Shown here piece after piece: positions 43,942-52,017 of a stretch of DNA of 64,000 nucleotides. Source of the stretch: Andreprevotia chitinilytica DSM 18519 (GTDB lineage Bacteria; Pseudomonadota; Gammaproteobacteria; Burkholderiales; Chitinibacteraceae); the NCBI RefSeq assembly GCF_000711875.1, contig NZ_JONM01000007.1:1-64000 (forward strand), read 5' to 3'. The notes beneath the pieces were generated by a model that had not been told where the DNA came from, searched no databases, and saw only the letters and a program-made list of their open reading frames with translations. A program made the translations under genes and the position numbers. The number at the start of each line of letters is the position of its first letter. The first letter of the stretch is position 1.

Positions 43942-46302
43942 ATGGCAGAGAACGAAGAATCCTTTCTCAAGCGCTTGCTGGCGACGTTCAAGATCGAAGC
44001 CGACGAACATCTGCAGACCTTGAGCACGCAACTGCTGGTGCTGGAGCAAACCAGAACCGGCGACGAGCAGGCGGCGCTGATCGAATCACTGTTCCGTGAG
44101 GCGCACAGCCTCAAGGGCGCGGCGCGCGCGGTCGGGCAGGAAGATGTGGAAGCTTGCTGCCAGAGCATGGAGAGCATGCTGTCGTCACTCAAGCATGGTC
44201 AGATGATGTTGTCGGCAGCCGTGTTCGACGAGTTGCACCGCGGCGTGAATGAAGTCACCCGCTTGCTCAGCGCCCCGGCCCTGGCACCCGGTGAAACAGC
44301 GCGCAAGCCTGCCCCTGCGCAGCCTTCCCCGCCGAAGACACCCGCCGCCAAACGCAGCCCGCCGCCAGTAGCAGCCGCACCCGCCGCGCCTGAGGTCGAG
44401 GCTCCCCCGGCCCCCGTGCCAACGCCGCCCCCACCCAAGCCTGCCGCGACGCCCAAGGCAGCCGATGACGGCAAGCCCGCTGCCCCACCCAGCGAAACAC
44501 TCCGTATCTCCGCCGCCCGGCTGGGGGCATTGATGAATCTGGCCGAGGAGCTGCTGGCGCTCAAGTTCGGCTCCAGCCATCTGCTGGGCGAGTTGACGCA
44601 TTTGGGCAATGAAATCGCCGCCTGGCGCAAGGACTGGAACAAGCTCACGCGTGAAACCCGTGCCCTGCGGCGCGGCTGGCAACGCGCCGACCGGCAGTCG
44701 CCGTTCCAGTCCGGCGCGCCTACCTCACCCAGCCCCCAATCCACGCCCTATCACGACTTTGCGCGGCGGCAGACACAGATCGACAAGTTGCTGGAGGCGA
44801 TGGAGCAGGATGATTGGCGCGTTAAAGGCATCGAGGAACAAGCGCTGCATCTGGTCGCCACCGCGCAACAGGAAAACCGCGCCGCAGCGGGCCGGGTGGA
44901 TAGTTTGCTCGACAACATGAAGCAGGCCCTGATGCTGCCGTTCTCATCGCTGCTGGAACTGTTCCCCAAGCTGGTCCGCGATCAGGCCAAGGCCAGCGGC
45001 AAGGAAGTGGCGTTGCATATCAGTGGCGCCGCCATCGAGATCGACCGCCGCATCCTGGAGCACATCAAGGACCCGCTGATCCACATGATGCGCAATGCCG
45101 TCGACCACGGCATCGAAAAGGCGGAGGAGCGCAAACGCAGCGGCAAGCCGGCGCAGGGCAACATCAGCATCGCCGTCAGCGCGCAGGAAGGCAGCAAGAT
45201 CGTGCTGACGATTTCCGACGATGGCGGCGGCATCCGGCTGCCCCAAGTGCGCCAGGCGGCTGAACGACTCGGCCTGCCGGTGCCGGACAACGCCGACAAC
45301 GAGCGCGCCAACTACGACCTGCTGTTTGAATCGGGTCTCTCGACCAGCCCGATCATCACCAATATCTCCGGCCGAGGCCTCGGGCTGGCCATCGTGCGCG
45401 AGAAGGTGGAAAAGCTCGGCGGGCAAATCGAGGTGAGTTCGCCGCCACAATCCGGGGCCACCTTCCGCATCATCTTGCCGACCACGCTGGCCACGTTCCG
45501 CGGGCTGTTGATCGCCGTGGGCGACCGCCAGTTCGTATTGCCATCGGTCAACGTCGAGCGCGTGCTGCGCATCGAGCAGACCACGATCAGCACCGTGGAG
45601 GGGCGGGAAACCTTCGAATTCGCCGGGCAATCCGTCGCGCTGGCGTGGCTGGCCGATGTGCTGGGGCTACCCCGCGAGCCAGCAACGCAATGGCTGCAGG
45701 TGGTCGTGCTGAGCGCTGCGGCACGACACATTGCCTTCGTCGTCGACGACATCGTGGGCGATCAGGAAGTGCTGGTGAAAAGCCTCGGCCCGCAATTGGT
45801 GCGGGTGCGCAATGTGTCAGCGGCGACCTTGCTCGATGCCGGGCGGGTGGTGCCGATCCTGAATGTGCCGGATCTGTTGAAATCGGCGATCAAGCTCGCC
45901 CCGACCCAAGTGGCGGATACCGAAGCCGCCCCCGCCACGCGCCGCCCGCTGCTGGTGGTCGAAGACTCGATCACCTCGCGCTCGCTACTGAAGAACATCC
46001 TCGAATCCGCCGGCTACGACGTCACCACGGCGGTCGACGGCATCGATGCGCTGACCTCGTTGCGCACCGGAACCTTCGAGCTGGTGGTGTCGGATGTGGA
46101 AATGCCGCGCATGGATGGCTTCGACCTGACTGCCCGCATCCGGCAAGAGGCGCGCCTCAAGGAGTTGCCGGTCATCCTGGTTACCGCGCTCGATTCACGC
46201 GAAGACCGCGAACGGGGCATCGACGTCGGCGCATCGGCCTATATTGTGAAAAGCAGTTTTGATCAGAGCAATTTGCTGGATGTGATCCGGAGACTCATAT
46301 GA
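43942..46302 (+). CDS. Hybrid chemotaxis kinase CheA-REC (WspE-like)
   Basis: A 786-residue hybrid kinase. Hpt domain (about 1-110) with phosphorylatable His55 in REAHSLKGAARAVG; a Pro/Ala-rich linker (about 113-185); dimerisation and HATPase_c (about 330-510; HMMRNAVDHGIE, ISDDGGGI, SGRGLGLAIV); CheW-like domain (about 515-650); C-terminal receiver (about 665-786) with LLVVEDSITSR and phospho-acceptor Asp in LVVSDVEMPRMDG. No separate P2 (CheY-binding) domain is obvious. WspE has the same order. It would phosphorylate its own receiver, CheB and the downstream REC-GAF-kinase. Confidence 0.95.
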   Translation: MAENEESFLKRLLATFKIEADEHLQTLSTQLLVLEQTRTGDEQAALIESLFREAHSLKGAARAVGQEDVEACCQSMESMLSSLKHGQMMLSAAVFDELHRGVNEVTRLLSAPALAPGETARKPAPAQPSPPKTPAAKRSPPPVAAAPAAPEVEAPPAPVPTPPPPKPAATPKAADDGKPAAPPSETLRISAARLGALMNLAEELLALKFGSSHLLGELTHLGNEIAAWRKDWNKLTRETRALRRGWQRADRQSPFQSGAPTSPSPQSTPYHDFARRQTQIDKLLEAMEQDDWRVKGIEEQALHLVATAQQENRAAAGRVDSLLDNMKQALMLPFSSLLELFPKLVRDQAKASGKEVALHISGAAIEIDRRILEHIKDPLIHMMRNAVDHGIEKAEERKRSGKPAQGNISIAVSAQEGSKIVLTISDDGGGIRLPQVRQAAERLGLPVPDNADNERANYDLLFESGLSTSPIITNISGRGLGLAIVREKVEKLGGQIEVSSPPQSGATFRIILPTTLATFRGLLIAVGDRQFVLPSVNVERVLRIEQTTISTVEGRETFEFAGQSVALAWLADVLGLPREPATQWLQVVVLSAAARHIAFVVDDIVGDQEVLVKSLGPQLVRVRNVSAATLLDAGRVVPILNVPDLLKSAIKLAPTQVADTEAAPATRRPLLVVEDSITSRSLLKNILESAGYDVTTAVDGIDALTSLRTGTFELVVSDVEMPRMDGFDLTARIRQEARLKELPVILVTALDSREDRERGIDVGASAYIVKSSFDQSNLLDVIRRLI

Positions 46303-46336
46303 GCAGCCCCAGCGGTCTCCGCCCCCGGATGGAACC

Positions 46337-47434
46337 ATGCTGATGTACGAACCTGAACCGGCAACTGCAGCACGCGCCATGATCCGCGTGCTGGTTGTTG
46401 ACGACTCGCCGTCGGCACGCGAGCTGCTGGTCTACGTGCTCAATACCGACCCGGCCATTCAGGTCATCGGCGTGGCCAGCAGCGGCGAGCAGGCGGTGGA
46501 GATGGCGGCCAAGCTCAAGCCGGACGTGATCACCATGGATATCCATATGCCGGGGCTGGATGGCTTTGGCGCCACGCGCCGCATCATGGAATCCTGCCCG
46601 ACCCGCATCGTGATGGTGACCGCCGTGGAGATTCCCGGCGAAGTCGCCGCCACCTTTAGCGCGCTGGATGCCGGAGCGCTGGCCGTACTGGCGCGGCCGG
46701 TCGGCATCGGGCTGGCGGGGTTTGAAGCGGACGTTGGCAATCTGCTGCAGACCATCAAGTTGATGTCCGAGGTGAATGTGGTTCGGCGTTGGCCGCAAAG
46801 GGCGGCAAAGACACCGGCCACGCCAGCCACCAGCCCACCCGTCAGCCTGCCCAGTGGCGATCGCCCCATCCGCATCGTCGCCATCGGCGCCTCCACGGGT
46901 GGCCCGATGGTGCTGCAAACCATTTTTTCGCAATTGCCAGCGGATTTCCCGGTGCCGATCGTGCTGGTGCAGCACATTTCGGCGGGCTTTGCAGTCGGCT
47001 TCGCCCAATGGCTGGCGAGCACCACCGGCTTTCCGGTACGGGTCGCCCAGCATCGCGAACCCTTGCGCGCCGGCACCGTCTACCTCGCGCCGGACCACTG
47101 CAACATGCGCGTCTGCGCGCTGGAAACCATCGCACTGACCAACGACCCGCCCGAACATGGGCTGCGGCCTTCCGTCTCCTGCCTGTTCCGCTCGGTGGCC
47201 GAGGTGTATCAGGGCACCGCCGCCGGGGTATTGCTCACCGGCATGGGGCGGGATGGCGCGCAGGAGTTGCTACAAATGAAAGAGACCGGCGCGGTGACCA
47301 TCGCGCAGGACAAGGAAAGTGCCGTGGTGTTCGGCATGCCGGGCGAAGCGGTCAAGCTCGGCGGTGCCAATTACGTTCTCGCGCCAGACATGATCGCCGC
47401 CGCGCTGCGACGGCTGGTGACCACGGGTCGTTAG
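46337..47434 (+). CDS. Chemotaxis methylesterase CheB (WspF-like)
   Basis: A 365-residue receptor demethylase/deamidase. Receiver domain (about 15-135) with RVLVVDDSPSARELLVYVL and phospho-Asp in VITMDIHMPGLDGF; linker (about 150-175); catalytic domain (about 178-360) with the Ser-His-Asp set in AIGASTGGPMVL, VLVQHISAGFA and LLTGMGRDGAQEL. In-frame ATGs at 46337, 46343 and 46379 are all possible; the first is given. The stop lies at the edge of a large palindrome. Confidence 0.93.
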   Translation: MLMYEPEPATAARAMIRVLVVDDSPSARELLVYVLNTDPAIQVIGVASSGEQAVEMAAKLKPDVITMDIHMPGLDGFGATRRIMESCPTRIVMVTAVEIPGEVAATFSALDAGALAVLARPVGIGLAGFEADVGNLLQTIKLMSEVNVVRRWPQRAAKTPATPATSPPVSLPSGDRPIRIVAIGASTGGPMVLQTIFSQLPADFPVPIVLVQHISAGFAVGFAQWLASTTGFPVRVAQHREPLRAGTVYLAPDHCNMRVCALETIALTNDPPEHGLRPSVSCLFRSVAEVYQGTAAGVLLTGMGRDGAQELLQMKETGAVTIAQDKESAVVFGMPGEAVKLGGANYVLAPDMIAAALRRLVTTGR

Positions 47435-47591
47435 AGCCTGTTTACGATCTTTTGTCCCCTCGCCCACTTGTGGGAGAGGGTTAGGGAGAGGGTGCGTGCA
47501 AAGGTCGATGCAATTGGCACAACCCTCACCCCCTCTCCCACAAGTGGGCGAGGGGAGAAAACCTGTTTGCAAGCGATCATAAACAGGCTCT
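47433..47591. repeat. 159-bp nested inverted repeat between cheB and the terminal kinase
   Basis: Outer arms AGAGCCTGTTTACGATC (47433-47449) and GATCATAAACAGGCTCT (47575-47591), 16 of 17 paired. Inner arms of 25 bp (47456-47480 and 47531-47555) pair perfectly; they begin CCCCTCGCCCACTTGTGGGA. The core is a well-known CCCTCTCCC/GGGAGAGGG dispersed palindrome. Confidence 0.92.
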
Positions 47592-47635
47592 TAGAAATGG
47601 ATGACAGCATGGGCGATACAGGCAAGGAATCCTTC

Positions 47636-49291
47636 ATGAACAAGAAAACCGCGGATGCGGCCAAAGACACCACCATCCTGATCGCGGAAGACAGCGCCAC
47701 GCAGGCCGAGCAATTGCGCTTTCTGCTCGAACAGCAGGGCTATACCGTCGAAGCCGCCCGCAACGGCAGGCAGGCGTTGGAGATGCTCCGCGCCAAGCGG
47801 CCGACCATGGTCATCACCGATGTGGTCATGCCGGAGATGGATGGCTACCAGCTGTGCGCAGCGATCAAGGCCGACGAAGTCCTCAAGGACATCCCGGTGG
47901 TGATCGTGACCTCGCTCAGCGGGCTGCAGGACATCGCCAAGAGCCTGGAATGCGGCGCGGACAACTTCCTGCGCAAACCCTATGACCCGGCGATCCTGCT
48001 CTCCCGCGTCAACTACATCCTGCTCAACAACAAGCTGCGCAGCACGGGCCGCGTGCGGATGGGGATGGAGCTGTATCTCGACGGCAAGAAGCACTTCATC
48101 ACCTCCGACCGCGAACAGATCATCGACTTGCTGGTATCGACCTATGAAGAAGCGATCCGCATGAACGACGAGCTGCAGGAGCGGCATCGCGAAATTGCAC
48201 GCTCCAACCAGGTGTTGCTCTCGCTGTATCGCATCGCGGAAGGCATGAACCATGTTTCGACCAGCGCCGGCGTCTGCCAGCACGCGCTGCAGGGCATCTC
48301 GATGCTGCCCTGCTTCAGCGGCGGCTGGGTCGAGCTTGCCGACGCCTACGGCGGCAGCCGCGAAGGTCTGGGCGAACCTCTGACACCCGCCGCCGGCATG
48401 CCGGAGCCGATCATGGTGCCGCTCATCGTTGGCAAACAATGCCTGGGCACCCTGAATGTGCTGCCAGTCATCGGCAGCATCCCCGGCACGGAAGACCTGA
48501 AAGCGCTCGACCTGATCGCCAACGGCGTCGCCGTCGCGCTGGATCGCGTCAAGTTGCAATCGAGACTGGAACAGCGCGCCACCCAGCTCGAATACGCCAA
48601 CAAGGAGCTGGAAAGCTTCAGCTATTCGGTCTCGCACGATCTGCGCTCGCCGCTGCGCGCCATCGATGGCTTTGCCGGCATGCTGGAGCGGGCCAAAGAC
48701 AGCCAGCTCGGCCCGGAAGGCAGCCGGATGCTGCATGTGATCCGCGAGAACAGTCACAAGATGGGCCAGCTGATCAACGATCTGCTGTCGTTCTCCCGTC
48801 TCGGGTCGGTCTCGATCCGGCCGCAAGCCATCGACATGACAGCCCAGGCCCAGGAAGTCTTCGACGAATTGCAGAACACCCCCGACAGCCGCCCCGTTCA
48901 GCTGGAAATCGGCCCGCTGCCCAAAGCCAATGGCGACGCGGCGCTGATCCGGCAGGTATGGGTCAACCTGATCTCGAACGCGATCAAATACAGCGGCAAA
49001 CAAGCCGGGCCGGTGGTCACCATCAGCGCGGAAACCGTCGGGCCGGAGCTGGTCTACAAGGTCAGCGACAACGGCGCCGGGTTCGACATGCGCTACAGCA
49101 ACAAGCTGTTCGGCGTGTTCCAGCGCTTGCACCACGTCGACGAATTCCCCGGCACCGGCATCGGCCTCGCCAACGTGCAACGCGTGATCGTCCGGCACGG
49201 CGGCCGGGTCTGGGCGGAAGGGGAAGTCGGCAAAGGAGCGTCGTTTTATTTTGCGTTGCCGGGGAAGGTGGCGGGGCCGACGGCGCCGTAG
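47636..49291 (+). CDS. Response regulator-GAF-histidine kinase
   Basis: A 551-residue cytoplasmic protein: receiver domain (about 12-130; ILIAEDSATQAEQLRFLL, phospho-Asp in MVITDVVMPEMDGY), coiled coil, GAF-like domain (about 200-325), HisKA (about 335-400; H-box FSYSVSHDLRSPLRAIDGF) and HATPase_c (about 440-545; WVNLISNAIKYSG, SDNGAGFDM, GTGIGLANVQ). The kinase core resembles that of bacteriophytochrome-type kinases. ATG at 47636 has AAGGA 7 nt upstream; ATGs at 47597 and 47609 are alternatives. It occupies the place where Wsp operons have the diguanylate cyclase WspR, so it is probably the output of this pathway. Confidence 0.92.
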   Translation: MNKKTADAAKDTTILIAEDSATQAEQLRFLLEQQGYTVEAARNGRQALEMLRAKRPTMVITDVVMPEMDGYQLCAAIKADEVLKDIPVVIVTSLSGLQDIAKSLECGADNFLRKPYDPAILLSRVNYILLNNKLRSTGRVRMGMELYLDGKKHFITSDREQIIDLLVSTYEEAIRMNDELQERHREIARSNQVLLSLYRIAEGMNHVSTSAGVCQHALQGISMLPCFSGGWVELADAYGGSREGLGEPLTPAAGMPEPIMVPLIVGKQCLGTLNVLPVIGSIPGTEDLKALDLIANGVAVALDRVKLQSRLEQRATQLEYANKELESFSYSVSHDLRSPLRAIDGFAGMLERAKDSQLGPEGSRMLHVIRENSHKMGQLINDLLSFSRLGSVSIRPQAIDMTAQAQEVFDELQNTPDSRPVQLEIGPLPKANGDAALIRQVWVNLISNAIKYSGKQAGPVVTISAETVGPELVYKVSDNGAGFDMRYSNKLFGVFQRLHHVDEFPGTGIGLANVQRVIVRHGGRVWAEGEVGKGASFYFALPGKVAGPTAP

Positions 49292-49353
49292 GGCGGGTTG
49301 GGCGTCGGCCCTCCGGGTTGTAGCGTGAGGCGCTACAAACTACAATCGCAGGC

Positions 49354-49632
49354 ATGATCAAGCATTTCAATCACAAGGGTTTGCAAGCTTTCTTCGAAAC
49401 CGGAAGCAAGGCGGGCATCCGCCCCGACCACGCCAGCAAGTTGGCGCGGCAGTTGCGGCAGCTGAATGACGCTACATCTCCCTCCGATATGAATATGCCA
49501 GGCTGGCGTTTGCATGCGTTGAGCCACGATCTGGCAGGCCATTTTTCCGTCACGGTGAATGGCAACTGGCGCATGACGTTTCGCTTCGAGGGCGAAGACG
49601 CCGTGCTGGTCGATTACCAGGACTATCACTAG
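49354..49632 (+). CDS. higB: HigB-type toxin (RelE/ParE superfamily)
   Basis: A 92-residue protein of the HigB (plasmid maintenance killer) family: starts MIKHFNHKGLQAFFETGS, then ASKLARQLRQLNDA, PGWRLHALSHDLAGHFSVTV and GNWRMTFRFEGEDAVLVDYQ. HigB toxins are ribosome-dependent mRNA endonucleases. Toxin precedes antitoxin, the usual higBA order, with a 6-bp gap. The pair lies just after the chemosensory operon. Confidence 0.92.
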   Translation: MIKHFNHKGLQAFFETGSKAGIRPDHASKLARQLRQLNDATSPSDMNMPGWRLHALSHDLAGHFSVTVNGNWRMTFRFEGEDAVLVDYQDYH

Positions 49633-49638
49633 GAAACG

Positions 49639-49941
49639 ATGATGACGCGTATGTTTAACCCACCCCATCCGGGTGAAACCTTGCGGGAGGATGTGCTGCC
49701 CGCCTTGGGCCTCTCGGTCACGCAAGCCGCCGCAGAGCTTGGCATCAACCGCGTAACGCTATCGCGGGTTCTGAACGGCAACGCCGGCATCAGCATTGAT
49801 CTGGCACTACGGCTGGAACAATGGCTGGACGGCCCCAGTGCCGAAAGCTGGCTCAAGGGGCAGCTTGCCTACGATCTATGGCAGGCAGAGCAACACCCCC
49901 GTCCGGCAATCACCCGCCACACGGTCAAATCGGCACACTAG
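49639..49941 (+). CDS. higA: HigA-type antitoxin
   Basis: A 100-residue antitoxin with an XRE helix-turn-helix (about 20-75): FNPPHPGETLREDVLPALGL, then VTQAAAELGINRVTLSRVLN, the canonical HigA pattern. It neutralises HigB and normally represses the higBA promoter. The promoter should lie in 49292-49353. Confidence 0.93.
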   Translation: MMTRMFNPPHPGETLREDVLPALGLSVTQAAAELGINRVTLSRVLNGNAGISIDLALRLEQWLDGPSAESWLKGQLAYDLWQAEQHPRPAITRHTVKSAH

Positions 49942-49946
49942 CCAGT

Positions 49947-50060
49947 AGGGTGTAATCCCCGTCGCGTGCGAATCTATGATTCGCTCAGCAAAACGCATTA
50001 CGCCGCACCTTCCCTAACTACGCTGTCCGGCGCAATGCCCTGCGGGAATTGCGCCTACGA
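49947..50060. repeat. GTAGGGTG-type intergenic repeat with an internal REP-like unit
   Basis: GTAGGGTGTAATCCCCGTCG faces AACGCATTACGCCGCACC in inverted orientation. Embedded at 49965-49988 is a copy of the 25-bp CGTGCGAAT...ATTCGC(C/T)CAG unit that also occurs twice in the yfiR-like gene. Confidence 0.6.
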
Positions 50061-50071
50061 ATTGCAAATAC

Positions 50072-50101
50072 AAAACGCCCCGGCTAAAACCGGGGCGTTT
50101 T
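50072..50101. terminator. Bidirectional terminator between higA and ribA
   Basis: AAAACGCCCCGG-CTAAAA-CCGGGGCGTTTT, a perfect 12-bp stem with A and T runs on both sides, 30 bp past the ribA stop. Confidence 0.9.
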
Positions 50102-50131
50102 GATTGGAATGCGCTTTACCGCCACGCCAGC

Positions 50132-50782
50132 TCAAGGCTTGAGCAAATGCCCCATCCGCTTGCGCTTGGTGGCGAGGTAATAACGGTTTTCCGCGTTGGC
50201 TTCGACCGCGTGCGGCACACGCTCGGCGACTTTGAGGCCGGCCGCTTCGAGGGCGGCGATTTTCTTCGGGTTGTTGCTCATCAGCCGCACCGACGTCACG
50301 CCGAGATCGTGCAGCATGGCGGCGGCCATTTCGTAGCTGCGGGAATCGATCGGCAAGCCAAGTGCTGCATTGGCATCGACGGTATCGAGCCCTTCATCTT
50401 GCAGCGCGTAGGCCCGAATCTTGTGGGCCAGACCGATGCCGCGCCCTTCCTGGCCACGCAGATACAACAACACGCCACGGCCTTCTGCAGCGATGCTTTC
50501 CAAGGCAAGCGCCAGCTGCTCGCCGCAATCGCAGCGCAGGCTGCCAAACACATCGCCGGTCAGGCATTCGGAATGCAAACGCACCAAGGTGGCCTCGCCA
50601 GCCGGTTCGCCCATGGTGACGGCCAGATGCTCGACACCGTCTTTCAGCGCCCGATAGGCGTGCGCGGTAAATACCCCATGCGGGGTCGGCAGCCGGGCCA
50701 CGCCGGCTTTTTCAATCAGGGTGTTCGGGTTCAAGGCTGAGTTCAATGGGGGCACCACGCATGCTGGATATGCTCCCCACAT
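50132..50782 (-). CDS. ribA: GTP cyclohydrolase II
   Basis: The first enzyme of riboflavin synthesis (GTP to 2,5-diamino-6-ribosylamino-pyrimidinone phosphate), 216 residues. The zinc-binding cysteines are in [16 protein letters not shown], the catalytic part in [20 protein letters not shown], and RLMSNNPKK and RVPHAV motifs follow. A stand-alone RibA not fused to RibB. The first 20 residues are weakly conserved, so the true start may be a GTG or TTG downstream of the ATG at 50782. No FMN riboswitch is visible upstream. Confidence 0.95.
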   Translation of the reverse strand: MWGAYPACVVPPLNSALNPNTLIEKAGVARLPTPHGVFTAHAYRALKDGVEHLAVTMGEPAGEATLVRLHSECLTGDVFGSLRCDCGEQLALALESIAAEGRGVLLYLRGQEGRGIGLAHKIRAYALQDEGLDTVDANAALGLPIDSRSYEMAAAMLHDLGVTSVRLMSNNPKKIAALEAAGLKVAERVPHAVEANAENRYYLATKRKRMGHLLKP

Positions 50783-50863
50783 GGGGACGTATCACGGCAA
50801 CGCAAGCCCTTCCTTAGCTGTTTCAACAATATGAATTTGACGCCTTAAAACCCCGCAGCGCAA

Positions 50864-51187
50864 TTAGCGCTTGTGCTTGGTCGCCGGGGTCGGCGGCACG
50901 GGTGTCGCTGGCGGCTGCCAGTTGGTGCAGTATTTGCCGAAGTCATAGTCGATTTCGGACAAGCGTTTTTTCATTTTCACGACGTCGTAATCGTGATTGA
51001 TGCCGGAGCCAAGCCGGGTGCGGATCACTTGCCCGTCGCGATACAGCTTGCTGCAGCGCTGCGCTTCCAGTTGCGCCATCTTGGCCGGATCGGCCTTGTA
51101 GTATTCCTCGGCCTGCACTGCACCGCAGACGAGCAGGGCGGCGAGCATGAGGGTGGCTTTATGGGTGGCGGTCGTACTTAGAAACAT
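50864..51187 (-). CDS. Small secreted hypothetical protein
   Basis: A 107-residue protein with a signal peptide (cleavage near VQA-EEYYKADP, residue 26), a charged helical body with two cysteines (QRCSKLYRDG, KYCTNW) and a Pro/Thr/Lys tail PPATPVPPTPATKHKR. No known family recognised; probably periplasmic. It overlaps the end of pabC by 10 bp and is likely co-transcribed with pabB-pabC. Confidence 0.72.
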   Translation of the reverse strand: MFLSTTATHKATLMLAALLVCGAVQAEEYYKADPAKMAQLEAQRCSKLYRDGQVIRTRLGSGINHDYDVVKMKKRLSEIDYDFGKYCTNWQPPATPVPPTPATKHKR

Positions 51188-52017
51188 TCGGTTTCATCCT
51201 CTTCTAATTGTTTGATGGCGTGTACGAACTGCATGTCGTTGGCGTGCGGCTCCCAATGCCGGCCGGCCAGCTCACGCACGGGCACCGGGCCCGCCAGGCT
51301 ATTGCACAGCCACAGACGACTGGCGCGCAGCAGGCGCTCGGGGGTGATGTGGATTTCGTTCACCTGCCAGCCCAGCGTAGCGGCAGCGGCAAAGGCCACA
51401 TCGCGCATCACGCCGGCCACACCGGCCGTCTCCAGCTTGGGCGTGACCAGCATCTTGCCTTCCAGCAGCAGGATATTGCTCATGGTGCCTTCGAGCACGG
51501 CACCGTCGCGATCGCTGATCAGGCCCTCGAAGATGGCCGGGTCGTGCCATTCGTTGCGCGCCAGCACGTTGTCGAGCCGGTTCAGGTGCTTGATGCCCGC
51601 CAGCTTGGGTTGCCAGCTCGCTCGCGTATCGCACCAGCGCACGACTGCGCCATCCTCATGCAATCCGGCCGGGTATTGCGGCAGCGGCGTGGCCTGCACG
51701 ACGCGATTCGGCTTGATCACGTCCGGCACGGCATAACCGCGCAGGGATTCGCCACGGGTGACGACGAACTTGAGCGCCGCATCACGCACGCCTTGGGCGC
51801 GCAGCACGGCGATATCGGCCCGCCATTCCTTGGCGGAGGGCGCTTCGATGCCGAGTATCGCGGCATCGTGCGTGAGTTTGTCGAGGTGGCGCAGCCAGAA
51901 CGGCACTTTGCCATCGACCATTTTCAGCGTGCGGAACACGCCATCACCAAACTGGAAACCGCGATCGGCGAGGTTCACCGTATCGCTTGCCACACCGTTG
52001 ACCAGGCGCAAAATCAT
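51178..52017 (-). CDS. pabC: Aminodeoxychorismate lyase
   Basis: A PLP-dependent fold-type IV lyase of 279 residues that splits 4-amino-4-deoxychorismate into p-aminobenzoate and pyruvate for folate synthesis. Signs: DRGFQFGDGVFRTLK near the N-terminus, KLAGIKHLNRLDNVLARNEW with the PLP-binding lysine, and LEGTMSNILLLEG. It follows pabB with a 4-bp overlap, which supports PabC over a branched-chain aminotransferase. Confidence 0.92.
   Translation of the reverse strand: MILRLVNGVASDTVNLADRGFQFGDGVFRTLKMVDGKVPFWLRHLDKLTHDAAILGIEAPSAKEWRADIAVLRAQGVRDAALKFVVTRGESLRGYAVPDVIKPNRVVQATPLPQYPAGLHEDGAVVRWCDTRASWQPKLAGIKHLNRLDNVLARNEWHDPAIFEGLISDRDGAVLEGTMSNILLLEGKMLVTPKLETAGVAGVMRDVAFAAAATLGWQVNEIHITPERLLRASRLWLCNSLAGPVPVRELAGRHWEPHANDMQFVHAIKQLEEDETECF

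Noticed and set aside
47468-47635. N-terminal extension of the REC-GAF-kinase frame.
   Set aside because: It runs through the right arm of the large palindrome; the ribosome site supports a start at 47636.
50783-50863. Possible FMN riboswitch upstream of ribA.
   Set aside because: The gap is only about 80 bp and shows no conserved FMN aptamer sequence, just a small TCCCC/GGGGA hairpin.
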